Below, piece after piece: positions 43,156 to 51,781 of a stretch of 64,000 bases of DNA (positions are counted from its first letter, which is position 1; the number at the start of each line of letters is the position of its first letter). The position numbers were made by a program, and so were the translations under genes. The stretch comes from an uncultured Sterolibacterium sp. (GTDB lineage Bacteria; Pseudomonadota; Gammaproteobacteria; Burkholderiales; Rhodocyclaceae). The stretch covers positions 1-64,000 of the forward strand of contig CAILCO010000041.1 of the NCBI GenBank assembly GCA_903832735.1, written 5' to 3'. The notes under the pieces are model-generated. The model was not told the origin of the DNA. It was given only the letters and a program-made list of their open reading frames with translations, and made no database searches.

Positions 43156-45231
43156 CTAGCCTGGCAGCGCCAAAGCGGAGAGCAGCAGATCCTGGGCGCA
43201 GATGCGCGAGCGGCGCGAGGGCCGGATGGCGTACTGGCCTTCGGGGTCCATGTCCCAGGCCTGGCAATTGTCGGCGAGATAGGGCCGCAAACCTTCCTTG
43301 ATCACGCGCCGGCGCAGCCTGGGGTCGGCGATCGGAAAGCAGGTCTCGATGCGGCGAAAGAAGTTGCGCTCCATCCAGTCGGCGCTGCAAAGATAGACCG
43401 AGTCTGCACCCTCGGCGTGGAAATAAAAGATCCGCGTATGTTCGAGGAAGCGGCCGATCACCGAGCGCACCCGGATTTTTTCCGAGAGTCCCGCCACCCC
43501 GGGGCGCAGGGCGCAGGCGCCGCGCACCAGGAGATCGATCCTGACCCCGGCCTGCGAAGCCTCGTATAAGGCTTCGATGACCTCGGGTTCGAGCAGGGCG
43601 TTCATCTTGGCGATAATGCGCGCCTTCTGACCCGTGGCGGCCGCGGCGCTCTCGGCCTTGATCAGGGCGACGATGGAACTGTGCAGGGTGAACGGCGCCT
43701 GCAGCAGATGGTGCAGCGGCCGGTGCTGGCCGAGGCCGGTGATCTGCTTGAAGACCTCATTGACGTCGTCGCAGAGCGCTTCCTGGCAGGTGAACAGGCC
43801 GAAATCGGTGTAGATCCGCGTCGTTCGCGGATGGTAGTTGCCGGTGCCCAGATGCACGTAGCGGCGCAGACCGGCTTCTTCGCGGCGCAGCACCATGAGC
43901 ATCTTGGCGTGGGTCTTGTAGCCGACGACGCCATAGACCACGTGGGCGCCGACTTCCTCTAGGCGTTCGGCAATATTCAGGTTCGCCTCCTCGTCGAAGC
44001 GCGCCATCAGTTCCACCACGACCGTCACTTCCTTGCCCTGTCGCGCCGCACGCAGCAGGTGCTCCATCAGCACCGAGTCCGTACCGGTGCGGTACACGGT
44101 CATCCTGATCGCCACCACCTGCGGGTCATCGGCGGCCTGCTGGAGGAACTCGATCACCGGCGCAAACGACTGAAATGGATGATGCAGCAGGATGTCCTGC
44201 TTGCGGATGCGGGCAAAGATGTCATGGCGCTTGGCCATATTCCTGGGCAAGCCCGGGCGGAAAGGCGGATAGAGCAGATCGGCGCGGTCCAGCGCGTCGG
44301 GGACCGAGTTCAGGCGCACCAGATTGACGATGCCCGGCACCCGGTACAGGTCGGTGGAGCTGAGGGCAAACTGCTGCAGCAGGAAATCGCTCATCTCCGG
44401 CGAGCAATTGTCCGCCACCTCGAGGCGCACCGCGTCGCCGAAATTGCGCTGCGGCAATTCGCCCTGCAGCGCCGTGCGCAGATTCTTGACCTCCTCGTCG
44501 TCGACGAACAGATCGGAGTTTCGCGTCACCCGAAACTGGTAGCAGCCGAGTATCTCCATGCCGGAGAACAATTCGCCGACATTCTGGTGCATGATCGAGG
44601 ACAGGAAGACGAAGCTGTCCTGGCCGCCGGAGAGTTCCTTGGGCAGCCGGATCACCCGCGGCAGGGCGCGCGGCGCCTGGACGATCGCAACACCCGAAAC
44701 GCGGCCGAAGGCGTCGGTGCCGTCGAGTTCGATGGCGAAGTTCAGGCTCTTGTTGAGCACGCGCGGAAAGGGGTGGGATGGATCGAGGCCGATCGGGGTC
44801 AACAGCGGCATCACTTCGCGCAGGAAGTAGTCGCGTATCCAGGCGTTCTGCTCTGCGGTCCACAGACTCCGGCGGATGAAGACGATGTTCTCCGCCGCCA
44901 GCGCCGGCAGAATCCGCTCATTGAGCAGCGCGTACTGCAAGGCGATCAGCGTATGCGCCTCCAGGCACACCCGGCGGTAGGCTTCCTGCGGGCTCAGGCC
45001 GTCCGGGCCGGCGCTGGTGCTGCCCAGTTTGATCTGTTCCTTCAGGCCGGCGACGCGGATCTCGAAGAACTCGTCGAGGTTGGACGAGACGATGCAGAGA
45101 AAGCGCAGGCGTTCGAGCAGCGGCGCGGTTTCATCCGCCGCCTGCGCCAGGACTCTGCGATTGAAGGCGAGCAGAGACAACTCGCGATTGAGGAAATGAG
45201 CCGGGGGATAGTGGCGTGGTTGGGTAGCCAT
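43156..45231 (-). CDS. ppk1: Polyphosphate kinase 1
   Basis: A 691-aa PPK1, the usual length, which polymerises the gamma-phosphate of ATP into polyphosphate. The N-terminal domain begins HFLNRELSLLAFNRRVL and contains CIVSSNLDEFFEIRVAG. The catalytic region has VVYGVVGYKTHAKMLMVLRR with the phosphorylated His (H-x-K) and YVHLGTGNYHP. It starts 3 bp after the mgtA stop, so the two are co-transcribed. This couples polyphosphate formation to Mg2+ uptake, plausible because Mg2+ is the main counter-ion of polyphosphate. Confidence 0.95.
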   Translation of the reverse strand: MATQPRHYPPAHFLNRELSLLAFNRRVLAQAADETAPLLERLRFLCIVSSNLDEFFEIRVAGLKEQIKLGSTSAGPDGLSPQEAYRRVCLEAHTLIALQYALLNERILPALAAENIVFIRRSLWTAEQNAWIRDYFLREVMPLLTPIGLDPSHPFPRVLNKSLNFAIELDGTDAFGRVSGVAIVQAPRALPRVIRLPKELSGGQDSFVFLSSIMHQNVGELFSGMEILGCYQFRVTRNSDLFVDDEEVKNLRTALQGELPQRNFGDAVRLEVADNCSPEMSDFLLQQFALSSTDLYRVPGIVNLVRLNSVPDALDRADLLYPPFRPGLPRNMAKRHDIFARIRKQDILLHHPFQSFAPVIEFLQQAADDPQVVAIRMTVYRTGTDSVLMEHLLRAARQGKEVTVVVELMARFDEEANLNIAERLEEVGAHVVYGVVGYKTHAKMLMVLRREEAGLRRYVHLGTGNYHPRTTRIYTDFGLFTCQEALCDDVNEVFKQITGLGQHRPLHHLLQAPFTLHSSIVALIKAESAAAATGQKARIIAKMNALLEPEVIEALYEASQAGVRIDLLVRGACALRPGVAGLSEKIRVRSVIGRFLEHTRIFYFHAEGADSVYLCSADWMERNFFRRIETCFPIADPRLRRRVIKEGLRPYLADNCQAWDMDPEGQYAIRPSRRSRICAQDLLLSALALPG

Positions 45232-45234
45232 CGT

Positions 45235-48018
45235 TCATTGCCAGCCGTAGCGGCGCGAATAGAAGTTCTTCATCAACTGGGTGAGGACCATGTAGCCGGC
45301 GAGCAGCGCCGCCAGGATCGGGAAGTAACTGATCGGCAGCGCCTGCATCTTGAAGTAGTGGGCGATCGGCCCCATCGGGATGGCGATGCCGACGGCCATT
45401 ATAAGGCCGGTCGTGAGCAGCAGCGGGATACCCGGTTTGCTCTGGATGAACGGGATCTTTTGCGTGCGGATCATGTGCACCACCAGCGTCTGGGTCATCA
45501 GGCCCTCGATGAACCAGCCGGACTGAAACAGGGTCTGTTGTTCCGGCGCGTTCGCGCCGAAGACGAACCACATGACGCAGAAGGTCAGGATGTCGAAAAT
45601 CGAGCTGACCGGTCCGAAGAACAGCATGAAGCGGCCGATCTCGCCGGGATTCCAGCGCTGCGGTGCCCTGACCAGTTCCTCATCGACGTTGTCGAAAGGA
45701 ATGGCGATCTGCGAGATGTCGTAGAGCAGATTCTGCACCAGCAGATGCATCGGCAGCATCGGCAGGAAGGGGATGAAGGCGCTGGCGATCAGCACCGAGA
45801 AGACGTTGCCGAAATTCGAACTGGCCGTCATCTTGATGTACTTGAGCATGTTGGCGAAGGTCTTGCGGCCTTCGATGACGCCCTCTTCGAGGACCATCAG
45901 GCTCTTTTCCATGAGGATGATGTCGGCCGCCTCCTTGGCGATGTCCACCGCCGTGTGCACCGAAATGCCGATGTCGGCGGCGCGCAGCGCCGGGGCGTCG
46001 TTGATGCCGTCGCCCATGAAGCCGACCACGTGGCCGTTGGCTTTCAAGGCCCTGACGATGCGTTCCTTCTGGGCCGGGGTGAGCCGGGCAAAGATGTTGT
46101 GGACTTCCACCGCGCGCGACAATTCCGCGTCGTTCATTTTCGCCACCGCTGGCCCGAGCACGATGCCTTCGTCGGTCAGCCCGACTTCCCGGCAGATTTT
46201 CGCCGTGACCAGTTCGTTGTCGCCGGTCAGCACCTTGACGGCGACGCCATGGACCGCCAGGGCAGCGAGCGCAGGCGCCGTGGTTTCCTTGGGTGGGTCG
46301 AGGAAGGCGACATAGCCGATCAGCGTCAGGCCGGCCTCGTCGGCCACGCCATAGACTTCCCTGTGCGGCGGCAATTCCCTGACGGCGACCGCGACGACGC
46401 GCAGGCCGTCCTCGTTGAGCGAGCCGGTCACCGCGCGGATGCGGGCGAGCGCCTCCGCCGTGAGCGCTTCTTCGGCAGCGCCGTGGCGGACCCGGGTGCA
46501 CACGGCGAGGATCTCCTCGACCGCGCCCTTGCAGATCAGGAGGTGCTGCTCGTCATGTTCGGCGTGTTTGGCGTGTTGGGCAACCACGACCGACATGCGC
46601 CGGCGCTGGAAGTCGAAAGGTACTTCGTCGACCTTGCGGTAGTTGGCGGCCGGATTTAGATTCCGCTGGACATCCGCATGCTCCAGCACGGCGACGTCGA
46701 GCAGGTTCTTCAGGCCCGTCTGATAGTAGCTGTTGAGGTAGGCGTATTCCAGCACGTCATCGGATTCCGTGCCCCAGACGTCGGTATGGTTGGCGAGAAA
46801 TATCCTGTCCTGGGTCAGCGTCCCGGTCTTGTCGGTGCACAGCACATCCATCGCGCCGAAGTTCTGGATGGCGTCCAGGCGCTTGACGATGACCTTGCGT
46901 CGGGACAGGATTACCGCGCCCTTGGCCAGCGTAGACGTGACGATCATCGGCAGCATTTCCGGCGTCAGGCCGACCGCGACCGACATGGCGAAGAGAAAGG
47001 CTTCCAGCCAGTCGCCCTTGGTGAAGCCGTTGATGAACAGGACCAGCGGCGACATCACCAGCATGAAACGGATCAACAGCCAGGCCACCTTGTTGACCCC
47101 GGCCTGGAATTGCGTGGTGACCCGGTCGGTGCTGGTGACGCGCGCCGCCAGGGCGCCGAAATAAGTTCGGCTGCCGGTGGCGACGATGATCGCGGAAGCG
47201 GTGCCGGAGACGACATTGGTGCCCATGAACAGAATGTTGTCGAACTCGAACGGGTTGCTGACATCGCTATTCCGCTGCACGGCATACTTCTCGACGGGCA
47301 GCGATTCGCCGGTCATCGCCGCTTGCGCCACGAACAGGTCCTTGGCGGCGAGCACCCGGCAGTCGGCCGGTATCATGTCGCCGGCCGAGAGCAGGATCAT
47401 GTCGCCGGGCACCAGCAGCCTGAGCGGCACCTCCACCTTGCGTGGTCCCTTGGGATGCAGCTGAACCTGAAAATAGGAGCGCGCTTCGGCCATCGCATCC
47501 TCCGCCGGATCGCGGCGGATGACGGTGGCGGTATTGGTGACCAGGGCCTTCAGCTTTTCGGCGGCGCGATTGGATTTGCGTTCCTGCCAGAAGCGTATGC
47601 ATACCGAGAGCACCACCATGCTGCCGATGACCAGGGTCGCCTTGTAGTCCTCGGTGACATAGGATATCGCCGCCAGGGCGGTCAGCAGGATATCGAAGGG
47701 GGTTTTGTAGCAGTACCAGAGATGCTGCCACCACATGGGCGGCTTCTCATGTTCGACCTCATTCAGGCCGACCCGCTCGCGGATCTTTTCGGCCTGCGAT
47801 TCCGAGCGTCCGTCGGCGTGGGAATCCAGCCGCTTGATCAGGAACTCCGGGCCGCAGGTGGCAGCCGCCGCCAGTTCCAGGGACAGTTCATGCGGAATTT
47901 CCCGGCTGACGGCCGTGCCCGAAAAGCTCTCGAACAGGGCCAGACGGCGGAAGTGCCGGCCTATGCCGCGGCTTTTGACGAAGCGCGCAAAAAAATCTTT
48001 CAGGATATTGCTTGCCAT
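45235..48018 (-). CDS. mgtA: MgtA/MgtB-type Mg2+ P-type ATPase
   Basis: A 927-aa P3B-type ATPase importing Mg2+ across the inner membrane. Motifs seen are MTGESLPVEK (actuator), DVLCTDKTGTLTQD (phosphorylated Asp), LTGDNELVTAKI and VVGFMGDGINDAPALRAADIG, with the usual membrane segments before and after. The length is close to that of Salmonella MgtA/MgtB. The ATG at 48018 follows GGAGCCCC. It is preceded by an unusually long predicted leader (about 430 nt from the PhoB-type promoter), by two tiny genes further upstream, and followed by ppk1. Confidence 0.93.
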   Translation of the reverse strand: MASNILKDFFARFVKSRGIGRHFRRLALFESFSGTAVSREIPHELSLELAAAATCGPEFLIKRLDSHADGRSESQAEKIRERVGLNEVEHEKPPMWWQHLWYCYKTPFDILLTALAAISYVTEDYKATLVIGSMVVLSVCIRFWQERKSNRAAEKLKALVTNTATVIRRDPAEDAMAEARSYFQVQLHPKGPRKVEVPLRLLVPGDMILLSAGDMIPADCRVLAAKDLFVAQAAMTGESLPVEKYAVQRNSDVSNPFEFDNILFMGTNVVSGTASAIIVATGSRTYFGALAARVTSTDRVTTQFQAGVNKVAWLLIRFMLVMSPLVLFINGFTKGDWLEAFLFAMSVAVGLTPEMLPMIVTSTLAKGAVILSRRKVIVKRLDAIQNFGAMDVLCTDKTGTLTQDRIFLANHTDVWGTESDDVLEYAYLNSYYQTGLKNLLDVAVLEHADVQRNLNPAANYRKVDEVPFDFQRRRMSVVVAQHAKHAEHDEQHLLICKGAVEEILAVCTRVRHGAAEEALTAEALARIRAVTGSLNEDGLRVVAVAVRELPPHREVYGVADEAGLTLIGYVAFLDPPKETTAPALAALAVHGVAVKVLTGDNELVTAKICREVGLTDEGIVLGPAVAKMNDAELSRAVEVHNIFARLTPAQKERIVRALKANGHVVGFMGDGINDAPALRAADIGISVHTAVDIAKEAADIILMEKSLMVLEEGVIEGRKTFANMLKYIKMTASSNFGNVFSVLIASAFIPFLPMLPMHLLVQNLLYDISQIAIPFDNVDEELVRAPQRWNPGEIGRFMLFFGPVSSIFDILTFCVMWFVFGANAPEQQTLFQSGWFIEGLMTQTLVVHMIRTQKIPFIQSKPGIPLLLTTGLIMAVGIAIPMGPIAHYFKMQALPISYFPILAALLAGYMVLTQLMKNFYSRRYGWQ

Positions 48019-48448
48019 CTTCTGGGGCTCCGGACAACGGATGGTCTAGGGGAAACAGCGATAGTCGATTTCATCCGGTGCATTGCCCGGCGGCGGTGTA
48101 AGGATGAGGCGGCTGGCTATTGTCGATCGTAGCCAAGATCGGCTTGCGATCTCAGCGGACACGAGGGACAGTCGAATGAAATCTGTGCCCGCTGAAATTC
48201 CGATTTCAGCGATGAGCAGCAGCGTTTCAGCGATGCCAGGACCTTCGCCGGCCGCAGACCGCTTGCCGGCGGTAGTGTGAGACCGTCGCTGAGGACGTCC
48301 AGTTCCCGTAGACGGGATCGGATACCGGAAGACAAGGATTCGATGCCTGACCAGCGCCGGCAATTCTTGGTAATCTGAATCAGTTGGCGGGTGTCAAGCC
48401 TGCTTCGCGCTGGCGGCATAACTGCCTAATCGACCGGTGAAGGAGAGA
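48019..48448 (-). other. Predicted 430-nt leader of the mgtA-ppk1 transcript
   Basis: From the predicted start near 48448 to the mgtA ATG no convincing gene is seen; one 100-aa frame (48117-48419) lacks recognisable features. Hairpins include GCTGAAAT-tccg-ATTTCAGC (8-bp perfect stem, near 48190-48209) and CCCGT-ag-ACGGG (near 48305-48316). Salmonella mgtA also has a long regulatory leader that senses Mg2+. A similar role here is only inferred from length and structure. Confidence 0.45.
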
Positions 48449-48454
48449 TCTCCG

Positions 48455-48488
48455 ATCTTAGCCAAAAATTGTGACAGCCTTGTGACGC
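48455..48488 (-). promoter_or_regulatory. PhoB-type promoter of mgtA-ppk1
   Basis: Minus strand GCGTCACAAGGCTGTCAC (48488-48471) has half-sites matching 5 and 7 of 7 bases, at 11-bp spacing. Ten bases later is TAAGAT (48460-48455). Transcription would start near 48448 and run left through the long leader into mgtA. Confidence 0.75.
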
Positions 48489-48540
48489 AATCACGGCAGG
48501 GGTTCATCAAACCTTCACAGTGCCCGGCTATCATGAATTT

Positions 48541-48690
48541 TCAAGCTGTGGGTGCCTGCGCGGGTTTGCGTTTCCTGCGCTTTTGCCTGCGCAACCGCTG
48601 CAGCGCCAGGAACTCCAGGATTCCCCAGAGGGTGGCGGTGCCCAGGGATATCCAGGGATGGGCGATGGCCTTTTGAATCACGTGATGCAT
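48541..48690 (-). CDS. 49-aa membrane protein upstream of mgtA
   Basis: A short frame starting MHHVIQKAIAHPWISLG, with a hydrophobic segment (WISLGTATLWGILEFLAL) and a strongly basic end (QRLRRQKRRKRKP). GGGAG lies 7 bp before the ATG. It is 15 bp downstream of the 29-aa gene. Position beside mgtA recalls small proteins such as MgtS and MgtR that control MgtA stability in enteric bacteria, but no sequence similarity is claimed. Confidence 0.55.
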   Translation of the reverse strand: MHHVIQKAIAHPWISLGTATLWGILEFLALQRLRRQKRRKRKPAQAPTA

Positions 48691-48705
48691 GTTCGATCTC
48701 CCGGC

Positions 48706-48795
48706 TCAGAGTCCGTCGAACAGCCAGAGAGTGAACAGGCCGTGCTCGAAGAGTTTGTCGATGATTTCCTGCAGGTTGATATTCCTTACCCTCAT
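48706..48795 (-). CDS. 29-aa protein upstream of mgtA
   Basis: A 29-residue frame (MRVRNINLQEIIDKLFEHGL, then FTLWLFDGL) with CAGGAG 6 bp before the ATG. The C-terminal third is hydrophobic and could insert in or touch the membrane. It is followed 15 bp later by the 49-aa gene, so both are probably on one transcript from the candidate promoter at 48829-48862. Confidence 0.5.
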   Translation of the reverse strand: MRVRNINLQEIIDKLFEHGLFTLWLFDGL

Positions 48796-48828
48796 GGCGA
48801 ACTCCTGTTTTGATGTGCGCGCAGGAAC

Positions 48829-48862
48829 ACGATAGCAAAGGCAGGTTAAGGATCTATTTCAG
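48829..48862 (-). promoter_or_regulatory. Possible PhoB-type promoter of the two small genes
   Basis: Minus strand CTGAAATAGATCCTTAAC (48862-48845), then 10 bp, then TATCGT (48834-48829). Half-sites match only 5 and 4 of 7, but a third (TTGTCGT, 5 of 7) lies 11 bp further upstream in register. Weaker than the mgtA box. Confidence 0.4.
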
Positions 48863-48863
48863 T

Positions 48864-49883
48864 ATGACGACAAATTCAATGATGCCGGAATTGGCCGAAC
48901 TGGAGCGGATCATCGAGGAGGGCGCTGGCTCGATCGCCGCGCGCATCGTCTGCGAGGTGACGGCGAACGAGCGGCGCTTTCCGATCTACGCGGTCACCCT
49001 GGGAAACCCGGACAAGGACGTACCGGGCGTCGGTGTTTTCGGCGGGGTCCATGGCCTCGAACGGATCGGCGCCGAAGTCGTGATGGCGTATTTGAGCAGC
49101 CTGGTGACGCGCCTGAAGTGGGATGGCCTGCTGCATCGTCAGCTGGAATCCGTCCGTCTGGTGTTCATGCCGCTGGTGAACCCCGGCGGCATGTGGCAGG
49201 GCACGCGTGCCAATCCCCAGGGAGTCGACCTGATGCGCAATGCGCCGCTGGAAGCGACGGAAAGGGTGCCCTTCCTGATCGGCGGGCAAAGGATCAGCGC
49301 CGGACTGCCTTGGTACCGCGGCCCGCTTGACGCGCCGATGGAAGCGGAAAGCCAGGCAGTTTGCCGCGTCGTCACGGAGGAATTGCTGGAACGCGATTTC
49401 AGCATCGCCCTGGACTGCCATTCGGGCTTCGGCATCAGCGACCGGATCTGGTTTCCTTATGCCCACACGGCGTTGCCGATCCGCCATTTGCCGGAGATCC
49501 ATGCGCTGAAGGAGATCTTCGACCAGAGCCATGCCCACCACAATTATCTCTTCGAACCGCAAAGCCGCCAGTACCTGACCCACGGCGACCTCTGGGACCA
49601 TCTATATCAGGGCGCCGCGCTGACGTCCGACAGGGTCTTCCTGCCGCTCACCCTGGAGATGGGTTCGTGGCTATGGGTGAAGAAAAATCCGCGGCAGTTT
49701 TTTTCCCGTCAGGGCATCTTCAATCCGCTGATTGCCCATCGCCAGCAACGCGTGCTGCGCCGGCACCTGCCCTGGTTCGATTTTCTCGCCCGGGCGGCAT
49801 CCAGCCATCGGCGCTGGCGGCCCGCCGAAGAGGCGCTGGCCAGCCGGCGTGAGCGGGCATTGGCGCTGTGGTACCGCTCGTGA
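48864..49883 (+). CDS. M14-type zinc carboxypeptidase-like protein
   Basis: A 339-aa predicted metallopeptidase of the M14/succinylglutamate desuccinylase-like fold. Zinc ligands are likely in VFGGVHGLERIGAE (HxxE) and FSIALDCHSGFG (second His). MPLVNPGGMWQGTRANPQGV is the typical substrate-loop region. It has no signal peptide, so it acts in the cytosol. ATG at 48864 is chosen; a longer frame from 48810 lacks a binding site. Its stop overlaps the next gene (GTGA). The substrate is unknown. Confidence 0.75.
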   Translation: MTTNSMMPELAELERIIEEGAGSIAARIVCEVTANERRFPIYAVTLGNPDKDVPGVGVFGGVHGLERIGAEVVMAYLSSLVTRLKWDGLLHRQLESVRLVFMPLVNPGGMWQGTRANPQGVDLMRNAPLEATERVPFLIGGQRISAGLPWYRGPLDAPMEAESQAVCRVVTEELLERDFSIALDCHSGFGISDRIWFPYAHTALPIRHLPEIHALKEIFDQSHAHHNYLFEPQSRQYLTHGDLWDHLYQGAALTSDRVFLPLTLEMGSWLWVKKNPRQFFSRQGIFNPLIAHRQQRVLRRHLPWFDFLARAASSHRRWRPAEEALASRRERALALWYRS

Positions 49884-50653
49884 GCACCTGGATCTTCCTG
49901 CGCGGCCTGACGCGCGAAGCCCGCCATTGGGGAGATTTTTCCGCGACCTTCCGTGCCGCGTTTCCCGATGCGCAGATTGTCGCCCTGGATCTTCCCGGCA
50001 ATGGTTCTCTGCATACGCTGGCCAGCCCGCTCAGCGTCGAGGCCATGGCGGCATACTGCCGCGCCGAACTCGGCTCACGCGGCATCCCGCCGCCCTACCA
50101 TCTTCTGGCGATGTCGCTGGGCGCGATGGTGGCCGCCGCCTGGGCGGCGGAGCAGCCGCGGGAGATCGCTGCCTGCGTCCTGATCAATACCAGCCTGCGG
50201 CCGTTCAGTCCGTTCTATCACCGGCTCAGGCCGGAGAACTACCTGGCCTTGTGCCAGCGAGCCTTGCTCGGCGGCGACGGGCGCGAGTGGGAGGAACTGA
50301 TCCTCAGGCTGACCAGCCGCGATCCGCAAAAGCATGAGCAGGTGCTCGATTCCTGGCTCGCCTATCGCCGCGAATGCCCGGTATCGGTCGGCAACGCCTT
50401 GCGCCAATTGCTCGCCGCGAGCCGCTATCGCGCAGGCGCCGGCAAGCCGGTGGCGCCCATGCTGATCCTCGCAAGCAGCAACGATGCCCTGGTGAATCCG
50501 CGTTGCTCGCGACGAGTCGCGCTCCATTGGCATGCCGCGATCGTCGAACATCCGACCGCCGGACACGATCTGCCACTCGAAGACGGCCCCTGGGTTGTCG
50601 AGCAAGTCCGCCTTTGGCTGTCATCACGCCGTCACAGTGGGCGGCTACGATAA
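49880..50653 (+). CDS. Alpha/beta hydrolase
   Basis: A 257-aa alpha/beta-hydrolase-fold protein. The nucleophile elbow reads LAMSLGAMV (AxSxG rather than GxSxG), the acid is likely in LASSNDALV, and the His in TAGHDLPLED. The GTG at 49880 overlaps the M14 gene stop, implying coupled translation, with the frame starting STWIFLRGLTREARHW. It may act as an esterase or lipase on a small substrate. The PhoB-type box for the next gene lies inside its last 36 bp. Confidence 0.75.
   Translation: MSTWIFLRGLTREARHWGDFSATFRAAFPDAQIVALDLPGNGSLHTLASPLSVEAMAAYCRAELGSRGIPPPYHLLAMSLGAMVAAAWAAEQPREIAACVLINTSLRPFSPFYHRLRPENYLALCQRALLGGDGREWEELILRLTSRDPQKHEQVLDSWLAYRRECPVSVGNALRQLLAASRYRAGAGKPVAPMLILASSNDALVNPRCSRRVALHWHAAIVEHPTAGHDLPLEDGPWVVEQVRLWLSSRRHSGRLR
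50618..50651 (+). promoter_or_regulatory. PhoB-type promoter of the PlcP-like gene
   Basis: CTGTCATCACGCCGTCAC (50618-50635) matches the half-site at 13 of 14 positions. Ten bases later is TACGAT (50646-50651). It lies inside the 3' end of the hydrolase gene, and the ATG is 27 bp further on. One of the clearest sites in the window. Confidence 0.8.
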
Positions 50654-50677
50654 GCGCAACGATCGTTCGCGGCTCCC

Positions 50678-51451
50678 ATGACGAAATACCGCTCCATTTT
50701 TCTCTCAGACATCCACCTCGGCACGCGCGGCTGCCAGGCGGAACGATTGCTGGACTTCCTGCGCGAGCATGAGTCGGAGAAGCTGTTTCTGGTCGGCGAC
50801 ATCATCGATTTCTGGGCCATGAACCGGACCATCCACTGGTCGCCGCTGCAGAACACCCTGGTGCAAAAGGTGTTGCGCCGGGCGCGTCACGGCGATCAGG
50901 TGGTGCTGATTCCGGGCAACCATGACGAGGCTTTGCGCGAATATGTCGACACCTCGTTCGGCGACATCCAGGTGGTCCGCGAACTCATCCATACCGCCGC
51001 CGACGGACGGCGCTACCTGGTGCTCCATGGCGACGAGTTCGATCAGGTGACGCGCCATCACCGCTGGGTGGCGGTGCTCGGCGACATCGCCTACAACTTT
51101 CTGGTGCGACTCAATGCCTGGCTGTCCTGGCTGCGCCGGACCCTGCGCATCCCGGGCTACTGGTCGCTGGCCGGCTATGCCAAGCGACGAATCAAGAGCG
51201 CGGTCAGTTTCATTTTTGATTTCGAGGACTCGGTGATTCATGCCGTTCGCGAGCGCGGCCTCGACGGCGTGATCTGCGGCCATATCCACAGCGCCGCGAT
51301 CCGCGAAGTCGGCGGCCTGACCTACATCAACTGCGGCGACTGGGTGGATAGCTGCACCGCCATCGTCGAGCACGCCGACGGACGAATGGAATTGATCGCC
51401 TGGGGCGCCGTGAAACCGGTCGGCCTGACGCTGGCAGCCGTCGCGGCTTAA
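50678..51451 (+). CDS. plcP: PlcP-like metallophosphoesterase (phospholipase C candidate)
   Basis: A 257-aa cytosolic metallophosphoesterase related to UDP-2,3-diacylglucosamine pyrophosphatase (LpxH). Metal-binding motifs are SIFLSDIHLGTRG, FLVGDIIDFW, LIPGNHDE, VLHGDEFD and VICGHIHSA. PlcP of Sinorhizobium meliloti belongs to this family, is PhoB-controlled, and removes phosphorylated head groups from phospholipids to give diacylglycerol. The strong PhoB-type box and the neighbouring glycolipid, betaine-lipid and ornithine-lipid genes favour PlcP over an LpxH role. Family membership is sure; the PlcP function is inferred. Confidence 0.7.
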   Translation: MTKYRSIFLSDIHLGTRGCQAERLLDFLREHESEKLFLVGDIIDFWAMNRTIHWSPLQNTLVQKVLRRARHGDQVVLIPGNHDEALREYVDTSFGDIQVVRELIHTAADGRRYLVLHGDEFDQVTRHHRWVAVLGDIAYNFLVRLNAWLSWLRRTLRIPGYWSLAGYAKRRIKSAVSFIFDFEDSVIHAVRERGLDGVICGHIHSAAIREVGGLTYINCGDWVDSCTAIVEHADGRMELIAWGAVKPVGLTLAAVAA

Positions 51452-51781
51452 GGGGAAATACCTTGCCAAGCGAGCCGGATAGTCGCCTCCCGTGAGGGGC
51501 GGGCCGATCTGCCCGCTTGTGAGGTGTCACGAGGATCCGATTTTTCATGATACGGGGTGGTTCATCGGAGCAATGAAAGTCAGCCCTTTTGCCCCAAGTT
51601 GAGGCGCTCATTGAGTCACGCCCGCTCCACTTCAGTGCCGGACACAGTTGGACTCGCGGCTTGCGCCGGCTGTCTGTTCGTCGCTGTGCCATGGCGTCAA
51701 TCTTGCTAGAGAGATATTAACGAAGCAGCGCTCAACCCGGAGCGTCGGCTGTCGTTAATGGTCATACAGGAGGACGCCATC
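51452..51781. other. Intergenic stretch of 330 bp upstream of the AAA ATPase gene
   Basis: No gene is recognised. A small hairpin, CGGGC-cgatct-GCCCG, lies near 51505-51520. The AT-rich sequence GAGATATTAACG near 51710 is a plausible -10 region for the ATPase gene. No PhoB-type layout is seen. Confidence 0.4.

Noticed and set aside
44059-46659. An 866-codon open frame on the plus strand
   Set aside because: It runs antisense to ppk1 and mgtA, whose motifs are complete. High GC content produces long shadow frames opposite real genes, and its protein is low-complexity with no domain.
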